In this document: positions 1 through 12,576 of the stretch, one piece after another
Position numbering within the stretch: the first letter of the stretch is position 1
Layout of the letters: each line of letters begins with the position of its first letter
DNA from: Panopea generosa
Lineage: Eukaryota; Mollusca; Bivalvia; Adapedonta; Hiatellidae
DNA: 64,000 bases
Direction: 5' to 3'
Assembly: GCA_029582155.1 (NCBI GenBank)
Contig: CM055895.1
Span: 62,039,078 to 62,103,077, forward strand
Program-made: the position numbers and the translations under genes
Notes under the pieces: generated by a model
What the model saw: the letters and a program-made list of their open reading frames with translations, nothing else
Databases searched by the model: none
What the model was told of the DNA's origin: nothing

Positions 1-890
1 AGAGTAATGGACTGACGTTTTTAGACAAGACATGCAATTTCATGTTTTTTTTTATACATAAAAGTGTGACCTAGACCTCTGTGTAACTTTGACCTTGGAA
101 TCTGAAGTAACGGTCTTGGTATTTCTACAGGTAAATGCAGGTGACACATCATCATGACATGTTGATTACTTGTGTCCAGCTTCTTTAAAATCTTTCAATG
201 TAAGACAGTTACAGACCAGACATGAAATATCAATCAAACCTAAAGTGTGACTTTGAGGTAAGGTTCTGGGTCTTAATGCGACAAGCCTTTATGTCATGTT
301 GTTCAATTAAGCTAAGTGATTTTGAAATCCATCCATGTATGATAAAGTTATAGACCAGATGTGAGATCTCAATCTGACTCAAGGTGTTGTCAAACAAACT
401 CAAAGTGAGACCTTGACCTTTGAGGTACGGGTCTTGGTCTTGCGTGCGACATGTCGTCATGTCATTCTGATCAATTGAGCCAAGTTAAAGATGAAGTTAC
501 AGACCAGACACAAACTATGAAACAAACTGAAAGTGTGACATTGAGCTTTGAGGAAAGGTTCTGGGTTTTACAAGTGACACTTCATCATGTCATGTTGATC
601 AACTGAGCCAAGTGTTTTTTTAAATTTATCTATAGGTGACAAAGTTACAGACTGGACACATCTCAAACAGACTGAAAATGTTGTCAAAGTTAAATTGTGA
701 CCTTGACCTTTGAAGTGGGAATCTGGGTGTTACTCACAACAAGTTGTCATGTTATGTTGATCATTTGTAGCAAGTATTAACAAAATCCATCCATGCATGA
801 CACATTTAAAGGCCGGACACGAAATACAGGACAGACAGATTGATGGAGAGACAGACAGACACTGCAATTACTATATGCCATCCCAAAAGT
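1..890. repeat. Degenerate tandem repeat, ~160 bp unit
   Basis: About five diverged units each carry 'gaccttgacctttga', then a 'ggttctgggtctt' block, a 'catcatgtcatgttgatca' block and an 'aaagttacagaccagacac' block. The spacing of the first block is about 125-165 bp. The array ends near 'aaaagtttgtggggcggtgg'. I recognise the style from mollusc genomes, from memory; its function is unknown. No coding potential is evident. Confidence 0.75.
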
Positions 891-1821
891 TTGTGGGGCG
901 GTGGCATAAAAACAAGAAATACAGATTTGTTGAAAAAAACAACAAACCGAGTGATAACTGATGTCTAGTGTAAACAAACTGATAAATGAGCGGAACATAT
1001 ACTATCTGATAAATTTCGATCCTTACATTTTGGTTATTATCAAGAACGGTTCCTTTCGGAAGTTTAATAGTGCTATAATAACTAACTCCATGTAACATGT
1101 AAACGTATGAGAAATTACCAGTCCAAGAGAGAGCATGGTTATCAGTGCTCCAGCTTAGTTTTTTTTCAAATTATTATTTTAATAATTAAATTCGTATGCA
1201 ATTCTTATTTTCAAAATGTTAAGGGTAAAATTAAACATTTTAATCAAATTGTTATTTAAGATAAACCAATCAACACTCACATTGTCAGTATCCAATGCGT
1301 ATTTGATCACTTAGTTTAAATTTCAATGCTTTAATCAGAAACTTAAATGCTTTATAAATATAAATACAAATAGTGCTTATTTCGAGCACTGGATTACATA
1401 GTAAAATGAATAATGCTCAATAATGCTCAAGGTCAAACTGTGAGATTTGACAGTAGGAGAATTATATTAACAATTATGGCAGTGCCAAATTAACAACTTT
1501 TATAAAATAATGACAGTGCTACAGCATAAGGTGCACATTTCTGTCCAAAGATATCACTTAAAAACTATTCTACAAACTATGACAATACCGAAAATAACAA
1601 TAGAAGTCATCTAAATACCCATATCTACACACGGTACACATATTCGACGGTTAATTGTTACCTTGTAGTAATACACATGCTTTTCCGCACGAAATCCTCC
1701 CACATCTGTCATTTTCTCATATCTTTTTTTTTGTTTACATTTTCCACTTCCTGTGCATTGTAATTGTTATGCATATCGTGATAATCACACAAATTAAATT
1801 CTTCAGTTTTAACAAGGAATA
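891..1821. other. No recognisable feature
   Basis: AT-rich sequence. Short open frames here show no family resemblance, and I see no RNA gene. Confidence 0.5.
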
Positions 1822-2160
1822 GAGAAGGAAAGGCAATTGATTGTGATTTTGTAAAAGCTCGCGTATTCACGCAAAATATCGCAATATCTTGTTCTTAAAT
1901 ATCTTAACTTCCATTCATCCCAGGAACACAAATCAAAATTCCTAGATTGCAGAATGAAATTCTCATCAAAATTTTGATTACAAAATTTGTAAACTGCAGC
2001 TAAAATAACGACAAATTAAGAGAAATTTTACTTCAAAATTTTCCTTCAAACCTCAATACCTTAAATTCAAGATCATATTACGTGGTCGAAACATGTTTGA
2101 ACATCTAAGATTAGGTACATGTTTCAATTTGTATACAATAAATCAGTTGCCGATGAATTA
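1822..2160 (+). repeat. Dispersed repeat R1, copy A
   Basis: It shares ordered blocks with 9,098-9,500 and, inverted, with 47,335-47,640: 'gaaggaaaggcaa', then 'gcgtattcacgcaaaat', then 'cttccattcatcccag', then 'ttttacttcaaa'. The second block can fold as a small stem (gcg/cgc here, ttgcg/cgcaa in copy B). No open frame is shared, and I cannot name the family. Confidence 0.7.
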
Positions 2161-2741
2161 TGAACGATTAATTGCCATCTAATGAATAGCGATTGGAGAC
2201 GGTAATTTTATATTGATATTTAAATGATTGGATACTTATAGATACTGGTATAGCATTTCATATTAGTTTACTGTTATGATTAAAACTATTTTTGAAATCA
2301 ATGGTGCAAGCTTTTTGAGAAACGAGATATTTTCTATTATTAGAAGGTATGTTTTATGATGCATTCATTATCTGAAAATGCCAAAATGTTTGATATATAG
2401 GGTAATGCTAAATTATTAATAATTTTAAATACCAATACATCATGTAGACATTATATAGATATTGCAAAACAATAATTTCGTTTCATATGTTAAATAAAAT
2501 GATATCCCTTCAAGAAGAGCTATTTTAGAGTTTAATTTGGAACGTATCTTAGAAAGCTCATTGTTCCATGATAGGGTATTGTCTATACTAACACCTCATA
2601 ATTTCTGAATGGTAACCTTTTCTATAAACACACTATTATTGCTAAATAAAAAAATGCGACATCATATACGGTCGCAAATAAATTTAAAACATATGCACAG
2701 GCAATCATAACATTTGTAGTATATATATATGTTCCAACAAT

Positions 2742-2744
2742 AAC

Positions 2745-2801
<57 letters not shown>
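2742..2801. repeat. (AC)n microsatellite followed by (TA)n
   Basis: Uninterrupted AC dinucleotides over about 47 bases, then a short TA run. Confidence 0.97.
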
Positions 2802-2802
<1 letters not shown>

Positions 2803-2950
2803 AAGGATAATAGAAATACACCTAACAAGATCCTTTCAATAGTATTGGATCACGGAGTTTATAAGATTTATAAGAAAAATACCGTGTTTTCAGTGAAATA
2901 CGCCGGTAAAATTCAAACTGTGCTGAGCAAAATGTGAAGCACAAAGTTGT

Positions 2951-3885
2951 TGATATATATCCCAAAAGTTATAGGACGCATTTAGAAATATGCATTTTTG
3001 TGTTTCAATCACAACAGAATTCGGATGAATAGATTTCCGTATTCAAACAATAAACATGCAAAATTTCAAAATTGTACACCAACATTTAACATTAATTTTG
3101 ACAAGTCTAGACTTATATGTTACAAAGTTAGGGGGAGATTGACTTTATTTATGCGATGTCAAGCTGACATTGAAATGCAAGACTCATAATTCCTAACCAC
3201 AGAATGTACACTCCAGCACATGATCTTGAGGTCCTGAAAGCACTTTCCACAACAATCTGACTCAGTCTCAGGAAAACCACACCAGATTTTGGTCGTTCAG
3301 ATCGCTGATGGTCAGTAAGTTTTGTCTCTCCATTAGAAACCCGTTTATACCATTGATAGATAAGACTCCGGGATATGCCTGCTGTTGAAGTGTTGTGTGA
3401 AATAAACTTCAGAGTATCCTGTGGGATCATATTACACCCAACACATATGACACTCCAAGTTTCCACGCTAGGCGTGACATTGCCCATTTTTTCACCATTC
3501 AAATTCGCACTTGTTATTTCAAAAGTGCACACAATATTCAAATGTTTGTCGAGAACATCGAATTTTCAAACGACGTTTGCACAAGTTAAAAACAATTACG
3601 TCTGCTGTTATTTTATAACGTTTGACGCCATATTAAAAAAGTTTTCTGCTCCCCAGGGCAATGTTGTTGTTTTTAAATGGTGTCTAATTTCAAAGTCCCC
3701 CGTACTGCTAAATTCGCGTTACTATAATGAATTTTGCATGAAATTACCGATCACTGAAAGTTGATTTGATATTTTATGACAATAGAAGATGTGTCAATAT
3801 ATCCATTCATGATATTGGTTTGCATGTAACAACATAAATACGAAAACGACTGGGTCGTCCTGTAACTTTCTGGATATACCTCGTA
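2951..3885 (-). mobile_element. Internally deleted mariner-type transposon
   Basis: The right end reads, on the minus strand, 'gtatatccagaaagttacag'. The left end at 2,951-2,978 has the related 'atatatcccaaaagttatag'. The pair matches at about 20 of 24 positions as inverted repeats, and the right end abuts a TA. Mariner ends of this type (cgagg...tcc-aaaagt) are well known. The minus-strand coding remnant between them has the mariner N-terminal helix-turn-helix but no catalytic D,D(34)D part. The total of about 935 bp is shorter than the usual ~1.3 kb, so the copy is deleted and non-autonomous. Confidence 0.75.
3149..3541 (-). pseudogene. Mariner transposase N-terminal remnant
   Basis: A 130-codon open frame. 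Residues ~35-90 read like the DNA-binding half of mariner transposase, with a 'SRSLIYQWYKRVSNGE' helix followed by 'KLTDHQRSERPKSG', equivalent to the family's W-x-x-x-F-x-x-G...D-x-R-x-G-R-P motif. Beyond residue ~90 the similarity moves to another frame ('NYESCISMSA'), so a frameshift is present. The catalytic domain is missing. The frame lies inside the inverted repeats of the 2,951-3,885 element and on the orientation expected from them. It cannot encode an active transposase. Confidence 0.75.
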
Positions 3886-4257
3886 CATTTATTATGAATG
3901 AACTAAGTAATGATCGCCGACTGGTGTTATTTAAGATGTATTTCAAATGATGCGAAAACTTGGCAAGTGTACATACTTTACATTTATTTTGAAGTTATAC
4001 TTGAAAATGTGCATTAGATAATTGTTTGTTAGTAGTTTTCCCTCAGGTCAAATACTAAAACTTATAACAATATGATTTATAAATATATTTATTGGCTTTT
4101 TAATAAATCTTGATAATTTCATTATCTATATATTTCGTTATATTCCGAATGTTAGAACTCGACAATTTTTTTATCATTTTATCCCACATGTCCAATATGT
4201 AAATATATTTACAAAGATTAAATTTAAGTTATGTATTGAACATGTATACTTTTTAAG

Positions 4258-4281
4258 ATATATATATATATATATATATAT
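4258..4281. repeat. (TA)n microsatellite
   Basis: Twelve uninterrupted TA dinucleotides. Confidence 0.95.
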
Positions 4282-4652
4282 GAAGTTGGGTACCTCCACT
4301 TTCTGCATAAAAAAATCATCAATTTTACTTTCCATATAGTTTCCTGAATAAAATGACTTTAGTCAGTCAAATATACATAAGTTTATTTTTTTATTGACAC
4401 AAACATAATACATTTGTATTTGATCGTAATCACTTGCCGGTTTGACATTTTCTTCTAGCAAAGAATAAGCTTATTATCAAAACATTTGCCCTAAACATCC
4501 CATTACTATTATCAGCCAGTCAGAGCGCTCGCCTCAGTAGTGGTTACTGATCATATGGAACCACACAAAACAATGATGTAATATATTGAATTTTGCTGTC
4601 ATATTTGATGTCTAACCCTCGGAGTAAGAAACAATGACTATACTAGTTTACC

Positions 4653-4835
4653 TAATCTTTAACAAATGGACGCACGTAATATCTTATACTACATAATCTT
4701 TAACAAATGAACGGACCTAATGTCTTATACTACATAATGTCGTATACTACATAATCTTTAACAAACGGACGGACCTAATGTCTTATACTACATAATCTTT
4801 AACAAATGGACGCACCCAATATATATATATATATA
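4653..4835. repeat. Short tandem array, ~41 bp unit, ending in (AT)n
   Basis: Four units built on 'taatctttaacaaatgga', a 'cgcacgtaat' block and 'cttatactaca'. The third copy has an extra 'tgtcgtatactaca' duplication. The array runs directly into an AT microsatellite. Confidence 0.85.
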
Positions 4836-5204
4836 TGTACCAACAATAACAACAACAATAACAACATATATACATGGTATATATATATACATATATATAT
4901 ATGAAAGCCAATTAAATGAAAATAATCATCACTTAAAGAGATATTTTTTTATGGAACTAATCGAATTATGTTTGCCTTCAAAAATGTAACTATTAGACCG
5001 AACGATAAACCATGGTTTGACTAGACCATAAGACGACGAGACCGTGAAAAACGTAAGGCACTAAATCACGTTTTCTTTCAGATTTCGAATTATACAAAAA
5101 ATACAAAATAAGGTGAACACAATAAAAAAAAACCCACACAAAATAACTTTTATACATAATATCGAATCTACTATTTTATAAAGCTACGTATATAAATAAA
5201 ACAT

Positions 5205-7560
5205 TTAAAGACTATGTAGTCAAATAAAAAATCAGAAATAATCCCTCCTCTAAAAACAACATTGTCATACGGTGGTGTTATTTATCCAATTTCTGATCAG
5301 GACAAAGCAAACTGTTTAAACGATTTTTGTTTTTTGTATTAATATCTTACCAGAGTTAAATCTTAACACAAATGCATCATTCGAAAATATAGCATTAAAG
5401 AAGAGGAAACACCAGATATATTAAAAATATTAGATTATTAATAAATCTAGTGGATGCGATCTTATTAGTCATAAGGTGTTCAAAGAAGCTGCACATGCTG
5501 TGTCAAAACCAATGTATACTTTTTAACAAATATTTTCCAGATTGTTGGAAATGTGCAAATGTTACGGCTTTGTTTTAAAAGGGTTCTCAAAATGTTGCAA
5601 CTAATTATAGGCCTATTTCTTTTTTAAGTTGTGTTGGGAAAGTGATTGAAAAAAATGTTTATAAACACATATATAATCATCTAAACCGGAATAACGTCAT
5701 TTTTATAAGCCAATCAGGATATTAGAAAGACGGCTCTACTGTTTACCAACTAATTGATATATATCACAGAATTTGTCAAGCTTTTGATTCCAAACAACAC
5801 ACACGTATAGTTTTTGGAGATATATCTAAAACTGTTGATCGAGTTTGGCATAGAGGTCTGCTTTTTAAACTGAAACAAAACGGCATTAATAGGAAAGTAT
5901 TATCTTGGATTTCAAGTTATTTCGAAAATAGAGTTAAAAATATTTATTGGAGCATCATCTTCTGAAACTAAAAGAATTACTGCTGGTGTCCCAAAAGGAT
6001 GCGTATAAGGACCATTATTATTTTTAGTATATATAAATAATATTGCTAATAACATGTTAAGTATTGTCCGTCTGTTTGCCGACGACAGTTCTCTTTCTGT
6101 ATCAAAGTCGAGTATAGATGACATGGAAAGTATTTTTAACCGTGATTTATTAATTCTGTCTAACTGGGGTAAGCAATAGTTAATGAACTTTAACTCAAAT
6201 AAAACTGAAGTACTGTTTTATCTCTAATAAATGAATAGAGGCGTCCAAACATTTATCTCGACAATGTACAATTAACCTTCATTAAACACCATGAACATCC
6301 AAGCATAACTTTAAGTCAAGACGGCAAATGACACAAGCATATATATTCTATCAATTCATCTGCATCTAAAGTTCTTGTGTGAATGAGATATTTAAAAGTT
6401 AAACTTAACAAAACCACGCTTAATCAAATATACATGTCATATATGCGCCCGATTTTAGAATATGCTGCTATAGTATGGAATGGGTGCACTGATTATGAAA
6501 AATACAAATTCGAAAAACTGCAATATGAAGCTTCACGAATTGTCGTAGGGTTGTCTCAATCAACAACCACATAAGAGAATTTGGATGGATTTCATTGTCC
6601 GATCGCCGAAAAACACAAAAACTAATTCATGTATATAAAATGAAAAATGAACTAATACACGAGCATACTTTTTCCTATCATAGGCGTAAATAATTCATAC
6701 ACTCTTAGAAATCAGAATAATCTGCAAATGTCCCTTATAAGAACTATGATATTTCTCTCATTCTTACCGTCTGCCATTGCATTATGGAATTCCATTCCAT
6801 TAAAAATTCGGAAATTTAGTTCATTAAATATTTTTAAAAATAGACTCCTTAATACATTATTCAAATACACTGAAGCGTCAAGGTATTTTTGCTGCGGTTC
6901 GAGGCAAGTTTACATGCTCGCTTACGTAATGCATGCAGTGATCTAAATAATGACTCATTTCTTAAGCATCATTGTGTGAATTTGGGCTCGAAACTGAAAA
7001 CGCACCATGTTTTAAAATCGAATCGATTTACGTATGAAAGTCATCAACTCTTTCAATCCGCTCGTAACTTTCTTTCTTTGAACGAAAACAAATTATTGTT
7101 CGGGCAGTGTGATCTAAATCATGAAAATAATGAATACATTTTTGCGTTCACACTTTTATAAAAACTAGTGGTCGTTTTCGACAATACATGCCAAACACTA
7201 ATTAAAAACGAGTATGCCAATTAGTCTATAACACATGTACCTGTCATCGAATCTCTACAAACTATATTCTCTTAAAGTATATCTCTCTATCTATTTCTCT
7301 GTCGCTATTCGCCCATCTGGATCGTTTTTTTTTCTCCTTTCAATATTCTACAAAATGTTCGTTCTGTGTCTCTAAATTTAATTGCTAGAATTTATTTTCT
7401 GTTACCTAAAATAATATAATTAACATGTTTAATATGTATTTTGTTGCTAGGCCATGACTAGTGAAATTGTAATACTGTAGTTAGGGAAGTGTCGTAACTA
7501 ATGGTGTTAGAACTTGTGACCCAACCCATTTACACATTATGGCAATAAACTATTTTTAAG
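5205..7560 (+). mobile_element. Decayed non-LTR retrotransposon, LINE family A copy 1
   Basis: A 5'-truncated, heavily mutated relative of the element at 15,960-19,463. In order on the plus strand I see pieces matching copy 2: 'DQDKANCLND' near 5,300 (copy 2 'DEEKANCLNS'), 'ISHKVFKEA' near 5,465, the RT block ending 'RLFADDSSL' at ~6,068-6,100, 'NQIYMSYMRPILEYAAIVWNG' in part at 6,420-6,485, and the C-terminal 'LHARLRNACSDLNND' at ~6,910. Stops and frameshifts break every domain. The 3' end has the same block as copy 2, 'gaacttgtgacccaaccca' then 'ggcaataaa', which marks the end near 7,560. Confidence 0.85.
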
Positions 7561-8141
7561 CTAAACTTATATTTATTATATATAGGTTCTTAATGACAAT
7601 CGGAGACCATGTCAATAATTGAATGAAAACAAAGAACGAACTTAAGTTTTAACATAATAGTATTTCTAGCTTTTTTCTGATATCGAAATGTAGCAATATT
7701 AAAATATGTCATAAAGAATGGACGAACGGTATTATGCAGCGCGCACATATTTAAAACATTCGAATTGATTTTGTTTCTGTACAGTTGTTGACATTGTGTT
7801 TAAGATTTATGGGTACCTAAACCTAATAAACAATTATATACATGTAAATAGATTATTAAAAAACGGCTAACCATTATCTGTGTGTAAGTATTTACGCCAG
7901 TCTTAAAATATATACTTGTGACCGTAGCGGTATTCGATTGTTGACCGTAATATCAAGTCAAGTGGAGTCGAGCTTTGATTAACATAAACATGTTCATTGC
8001 CATCTGTATGGCTATTAAGATTAATAGATATAACAACAAGGCCAAAAGCCATTTCGTTTAAAATAAGAAAGGTAAAGGAATCAAATGATGAAAACTGACT
8101 CATATTATAAATCGGCAATATAATTATATACTTTGAATAAG
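7561..8141. other. No recognisable feature
   Basis: AT-rich sequence downstream of the LINE 3' end. Nothing identifiable. Confidence 0.5.
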
Positions 8142-8765
8142 TTATATGTATATTTTTGTACTGGTAACGTTTATTTGCAACATTATATTGAGAGTTAAAT
8201 GCCAATATAACCATTTAATGTGTATGTTTTTAACGTTGTTCATAAGTAATGTAGGATGCACTGTGTAAGATTTCCCACTGGGTAGTGTGAGTGTTTCTGT
8301 TTTTGGTGGGTTAAAATCCACAAGCCATTGGTTGGGCCAAGTATATATTTTGGTTAAGTTGGAGTTCAAAGTGTTTGCTGTGACAGTTTGGTTGTCAACG
8401 ATTATAAATAGAATTGTAGTATCATCTGCAAATACTCGAATTTTGGATTCAATGTTAGAAATAATGTCAATAATGTAATTCAAGAAGAGTACATAGGTCC
8501 TAAGATATAACATTCTGGACCCCAGCCGTGGTGTTATTCAAGTTAGACTCAGTTCACGCTGTGTTCTGTTGGATTAATATGTAGAAACCCATTCAAAAAG
8601 TGTTCCTTCTATGCCAATTGTTTTAAGTTTGAAAAGTAAACATTTATGTTAGAAACGATCAAACGCTTTGAAAATGTCACATAATACTTCTCTTGTTTCT
8701 TTCCTTGTCATCGTCAAGAGCTCTATAAAAGTCATTAAAATAGGCTTTCATTGTTTTTTTAATTT
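8142..8765 (-). pseudogene. LINE reverse transcriptase fragment (different family)
   Basis: On the minus strand a frame broken by shifts gives 'FKAFDR' (RT motif A region), 'LLFKL', a degenerate PQGS-type block, 'FLNYIIDI', then 'RVFADDTTIL' (catalytic YADD equivalent with Phe for Tyr) and 'WLVDFNPPKTETL'. This is the order of a Jockey/CR1-type reverse transcriptase palm. Wording differs from the LINE at 15,960, so it is another family. No endonuclease part or 3' end is recognisable, and stops make it non-functional. Confidence 0.7.
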
Positions 8766-8977
8766 TTAATCATGTTTCATTTTCATCAAGAATATTGTGA
8801 GCTTTAAACAAATCATACTGAACTTCGTAAACAGTTGTTTTAATAGTTTTAATAAAAAAAACTCGCAATATTGCCAATATACTACATTCTTGAATACTGT
8901 TATACTGTACATATTTTGCAATTTGCCTACTTCACTTGCAAATAATAACTTATATAAAGAAATTATTAAAAAAGACA

Positions 8978-9093
<116 letters not shown>

Positions 9094-9097
9094 CGAA

Positions 9098-9500
9098 TTC
9101 AGATTTTGTGAAGGCTTGCGTATTCACGCAAAATCTTGCGAAATATCATTTTCAATTACTGTAACTCCCATTCATCTTAGCAAGGAATTAGAGAAAGGAA
9201 CTTCTATCAAACTTTGCTCTCAAGAATAAAATGTGACTTTACACAATGGAATTCTCTACAAAACGGGACCATTCCCAGTCAATTGTGTTTACAATTGTTG
9301 AAGTGCTTATGATTATTAAATAATATAATGTATCTTGCAACCCCCTAAAAACAAAACACAACCATTCTCGAATTGTTAATTCAAGCTCTAATATGTTCAA
9401 TGATCACTTGGCATGATCAAAACATTACAAAACCTCTGAGGCTATGCCCAAATACAACTTTGTAATACAATTTATACGTACGAAATTAGTTGCCTGTGAA
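9098..9500 (+). repeat. Dispersed repeat R1, copy B
   Basis: Contains 'gcttgcgtattcacgcaaaa', 'cccattcatcttag' and 'aaaacgggaccattcccag'. The last also occurs, as 'aaaacgagaccattcccag', in the inverted copy at 47,335-47,640. The end resembles copy A ('ttagttgcc' against 'tcagttgcc'). The copy begins right after the AAC microsatellite and ends about 60 bp before the next minisatellite. Confidence 0.7.
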
Positions 9501-9558
9501 ATTTGAACGTGTAATTTGCCAAAGAAGAAATCGTTCTCTATTTATCATATTAACATTT

Positions 9559-10146
9559 ACCCAGGAGATGCTAGTCTCATCATTATATATATGGTGTTTT
9601 ACCCAGGAGGTGCTAGTCTCATCATTATATATATGGTGTTTTACCCAGGAGGTGCTAGTCTCATCATTATATATATGGTGTTTTACCCAGGAGATGCTAG
9701 TCTCATCATTATATATATGGTGTTTTACCCAGGAGGTGCTAGTCTCATCATTATATATATGGTGTTTTACCCAGGAGGTGCTAGTCTCATCATTATATAT
9801 ATGGTGTTTTACCCAGGAGCTGCTAGTCTCATCATTATATATATGGTGTTTTACCCAGGAGGTGCTAGTCTCATCATTATATATATGGTGTTTTACCCAG
9901 GAGTTGCTAGTCTCATCATTATATATATGGTGTTTTACCCAGGAGGTGCTAGTCTCATCATTATATATATGGTGTTTTACCCAGGAGGTGCTAGTCTCAT
10001 CATTATATATATGGTGTTTTACCCAGGAGGTGCTAGTCTCATCATTATATATATGGTGTTTTATCCAGGAGGTGCTAGTCTCATCATTATATATATGGTG
10101 TTTTACCCAGGAGGTGCTAGTCTCATCATTATATATATGGTGTTTT
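9559..10146. repeat. Minisatellite, 42-bp unit, 14 copies
   Basis: Fourteen units start with 'acccaggaggtgctagtctc' and end with 'atatggtgtttt'. Copies differ almost only at the base after 'ccaggag' (a, g, c or t), plus one 'atccagg'. This homogeneity suggests recent expansion. Since 42 is a multiple of three, two long open frames run through it; I treat them as artefacts of the period. Confidence 0.97.
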
Positions 10147-10865
10147 AGTTTGTCTGGCCGACCTTCACATTGTCATTCAGACTCACATTTTACAACGTGT
10201 AAATCTGCATGACGGATCAAATTGAAATCAAAATAAAATCACATTTAATATGTCACAAAATAGGTTGCACTTTTAAGCGGGAAATCTGTTTCAGTACGAC
10301 CTAGAGGCATAGTGCAAGTTAGGAAATCCCTTTTCAAAATATTATTTTGGCATGTTTAAATAGATATACATTTGTCATTACGAGGTCAATGAGTATATAT
10401 AGGCATGATAGATAAGCATGGTATATTGGTGTGGGGATGGGGAAGTATTTTTAGCTAGGAATTTAAAGTCCCAGCTGCCGTATAGAAGCCGCAAGGTGGC
10501 TCTAGGGAAGGTTTTATATAATTCAGTACATGATTCAAATCAGAGAACCGTTTCCTAAAATTTAATAAATGCAAGTATAGACCTTTTGCAATTTAGTGTG
10601 CGCATTTTACAAATCGTCAACTTCCGCACTTTTGTTGGCACTACTTGAAAAAATACTGTTTATAAACAACACTAAACAGAGTTTGGCTGTCATTCGCAAT
10701 ACTGGTATGTTTAGTGTGATACAGACAATGCGATGTGGTCCCGGTGTCATATCGCATACATAATGATGTTCGTCATGTGTAAGGTCACACAGGTATCAAC
10801 TTGTTTTCATGTTTGATGTTTATATTTGGAAAGTTTGTAGAGTTTATATTGTTTTACCCGATAGT
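10147..10865. other. No recognisable feature
   Basis: Unique-looking sequence between two minisatellites. No exon, TE end or RNA gene recognised. Confidence 0.5.
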
Positions 10866-12030
10866 ATCGTATTTGGCATGGGAAAGAAAAACACATCGTA
10901 TTTGACATGAGATAGAAACACATCGTGTTTGACATGGTATAGAAACACATCATATTTTACATGGAATAGAAACACATCGTATTTGACATTGGATAGAAAC
11001 ACATCGTATTTGACATGGTATAGAAACACATCGTATTTGACACATCGATTGGACATGGGATAGAAACACATCGATTTAGACATGGGATAGATACACATCG
11101 TATTTGACATGGTATAGAAACACATCGTATTGGACATGGGATAGAAACATATCGTATTGAACATGGGATAGAAACACATCGTATTTGACATGGGATAGAA
11201 ACACAACGTATTGGACATGGGATAGAAATACATCGTTTTTGACATGCTATAGAAACACATCGTATTTGACATGGGATAGAAACACATCGTATTTGACACA
11301 TCGTATTGGACATGGGATAGAAACACATCGTATTAGACATGGGATAGATACACATCGTATTTGAAATGGTTTAGAAACACAGCGTATTGGACATGGGATA
11401 GAAACACATCGTATTGAACATGGGATAGAAACACATCGTATTTGACATGGGATAGAAACACAACGTATTGGACATGGGATAGTAATACATCGTTTTTGAC
11501 ATGCTATAGAAACACATCGTATATGACATGGGATAGAAACACATCGTATTTGACATGGGATAGAAACACATCGTTTTGGACATGGGATATAAACACATCG
11601 TATTTGACATGGGATAGAAACACATCGTATTTGACATGGGATAGAAACACATCGTATTTGACATGGTATATAAACACATTGTATTTGACATGGGATAGAA
11701 ACACATCGTATATGACACATCGTATTGGACATGGGATAGAAACACATCGTATTGGACATGGGATAGAAACACATCGTATTTGACATGTGTTGTATTATAC
11801 TATACATGTATTATCACTATACTATGTTCACTGCGCATGCTCTATTTATTCCCGTCTTTTATCAGTACCACTGGTCAGTGCTTATTAAATCGTAGAACTA
11901 GAAACATCTTACATTATCCTTTAACCCCACGCTCTGTGGTATATCTCGATTATGAGAAACACACGATACAACAACATGGTATAGAAACACATCGTATTTG
12001 ACATGGTATAGAAACACATCTTATTGGACG
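10866..12030. repeat. Minisatellite, 27-bp unit, with internal higher-order repeat
   Basis: About 34 units of 'acatcgtatttgacatggga' plus 'tagaaac' fill 10,866-11,790. After a non-repeat stretch (11,790-11,970) two more units occur at 11,973-12,028. A block of about 256 bp is duplicated: the variant order at 11,041-11,290 recurs at 11,297-11,547, including the rare 'acacaacgtattgg' and 'catcgtttttgacatgcta' forms. The period is a multiple of three, so frames remain open on both strands without implying a protein. Confidence 0.95.
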
Positions 12031-12576
12031 TATTGCTTTAGTTTAATTACGTTACGTGATGTGTAGATGCCCAACAGCACACAGAAGAACATATGGTTTA
12101 GTTAGGAGCATGCAAGGTTAGTTTATTTTAAAACATTCATAAATCTGACTCGTGATGAACATGTCACACCACCTAGCCTACAGACAACTTCATCCCTTTG
12201 GGAATATTTGAAAAAATGCATTTTCACCGAATAAATAAGCCTAATTGAACAACGAACTCTCGGGTGTACATGTAGCTCTTCTGTGTTCTGTCAACGCTAG
12301 AACCCTATAAGCAGACAGTATGCACTAAATACGTCTATTTTCAGCAAGACGTATGTTTATTTTGACTGATTTATCTACATATTTATATACTTTTAAACTA
12401 TTTATTAAGTCTCACTGTCACACGTCTGGGTCTCTGTCAATACTTTTTAAACCTTTATCCTGAGCAGATAGCACGCTAAACAATGAATAATACTCGGAAG
12501 TACAACAGATAGGTCAACAGAACATGTAAGTTTAAAATATATAATGTGTTTATAAATTAAGGACAGGGTCCGGTTA
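12031..12576. other. No recognisable feature
   Basis: Nothing identifiable on either strand. Confidence 0.5.

Noticed and set aside
9490-10212. Two long plus-strand frames (240 and 210 codons) with tandem peptide repeats
   Set aside because: Both are readings of the 42-bp minisatellite. The period divisible by three keeps several frames open; there are no flanking exon signals.
10844-11807. Cys/Met-rich repeat proteins on the minus strand
   Set aside because: Several overlapping frames through the 27-bp array, all equally open, without a conserved domain.
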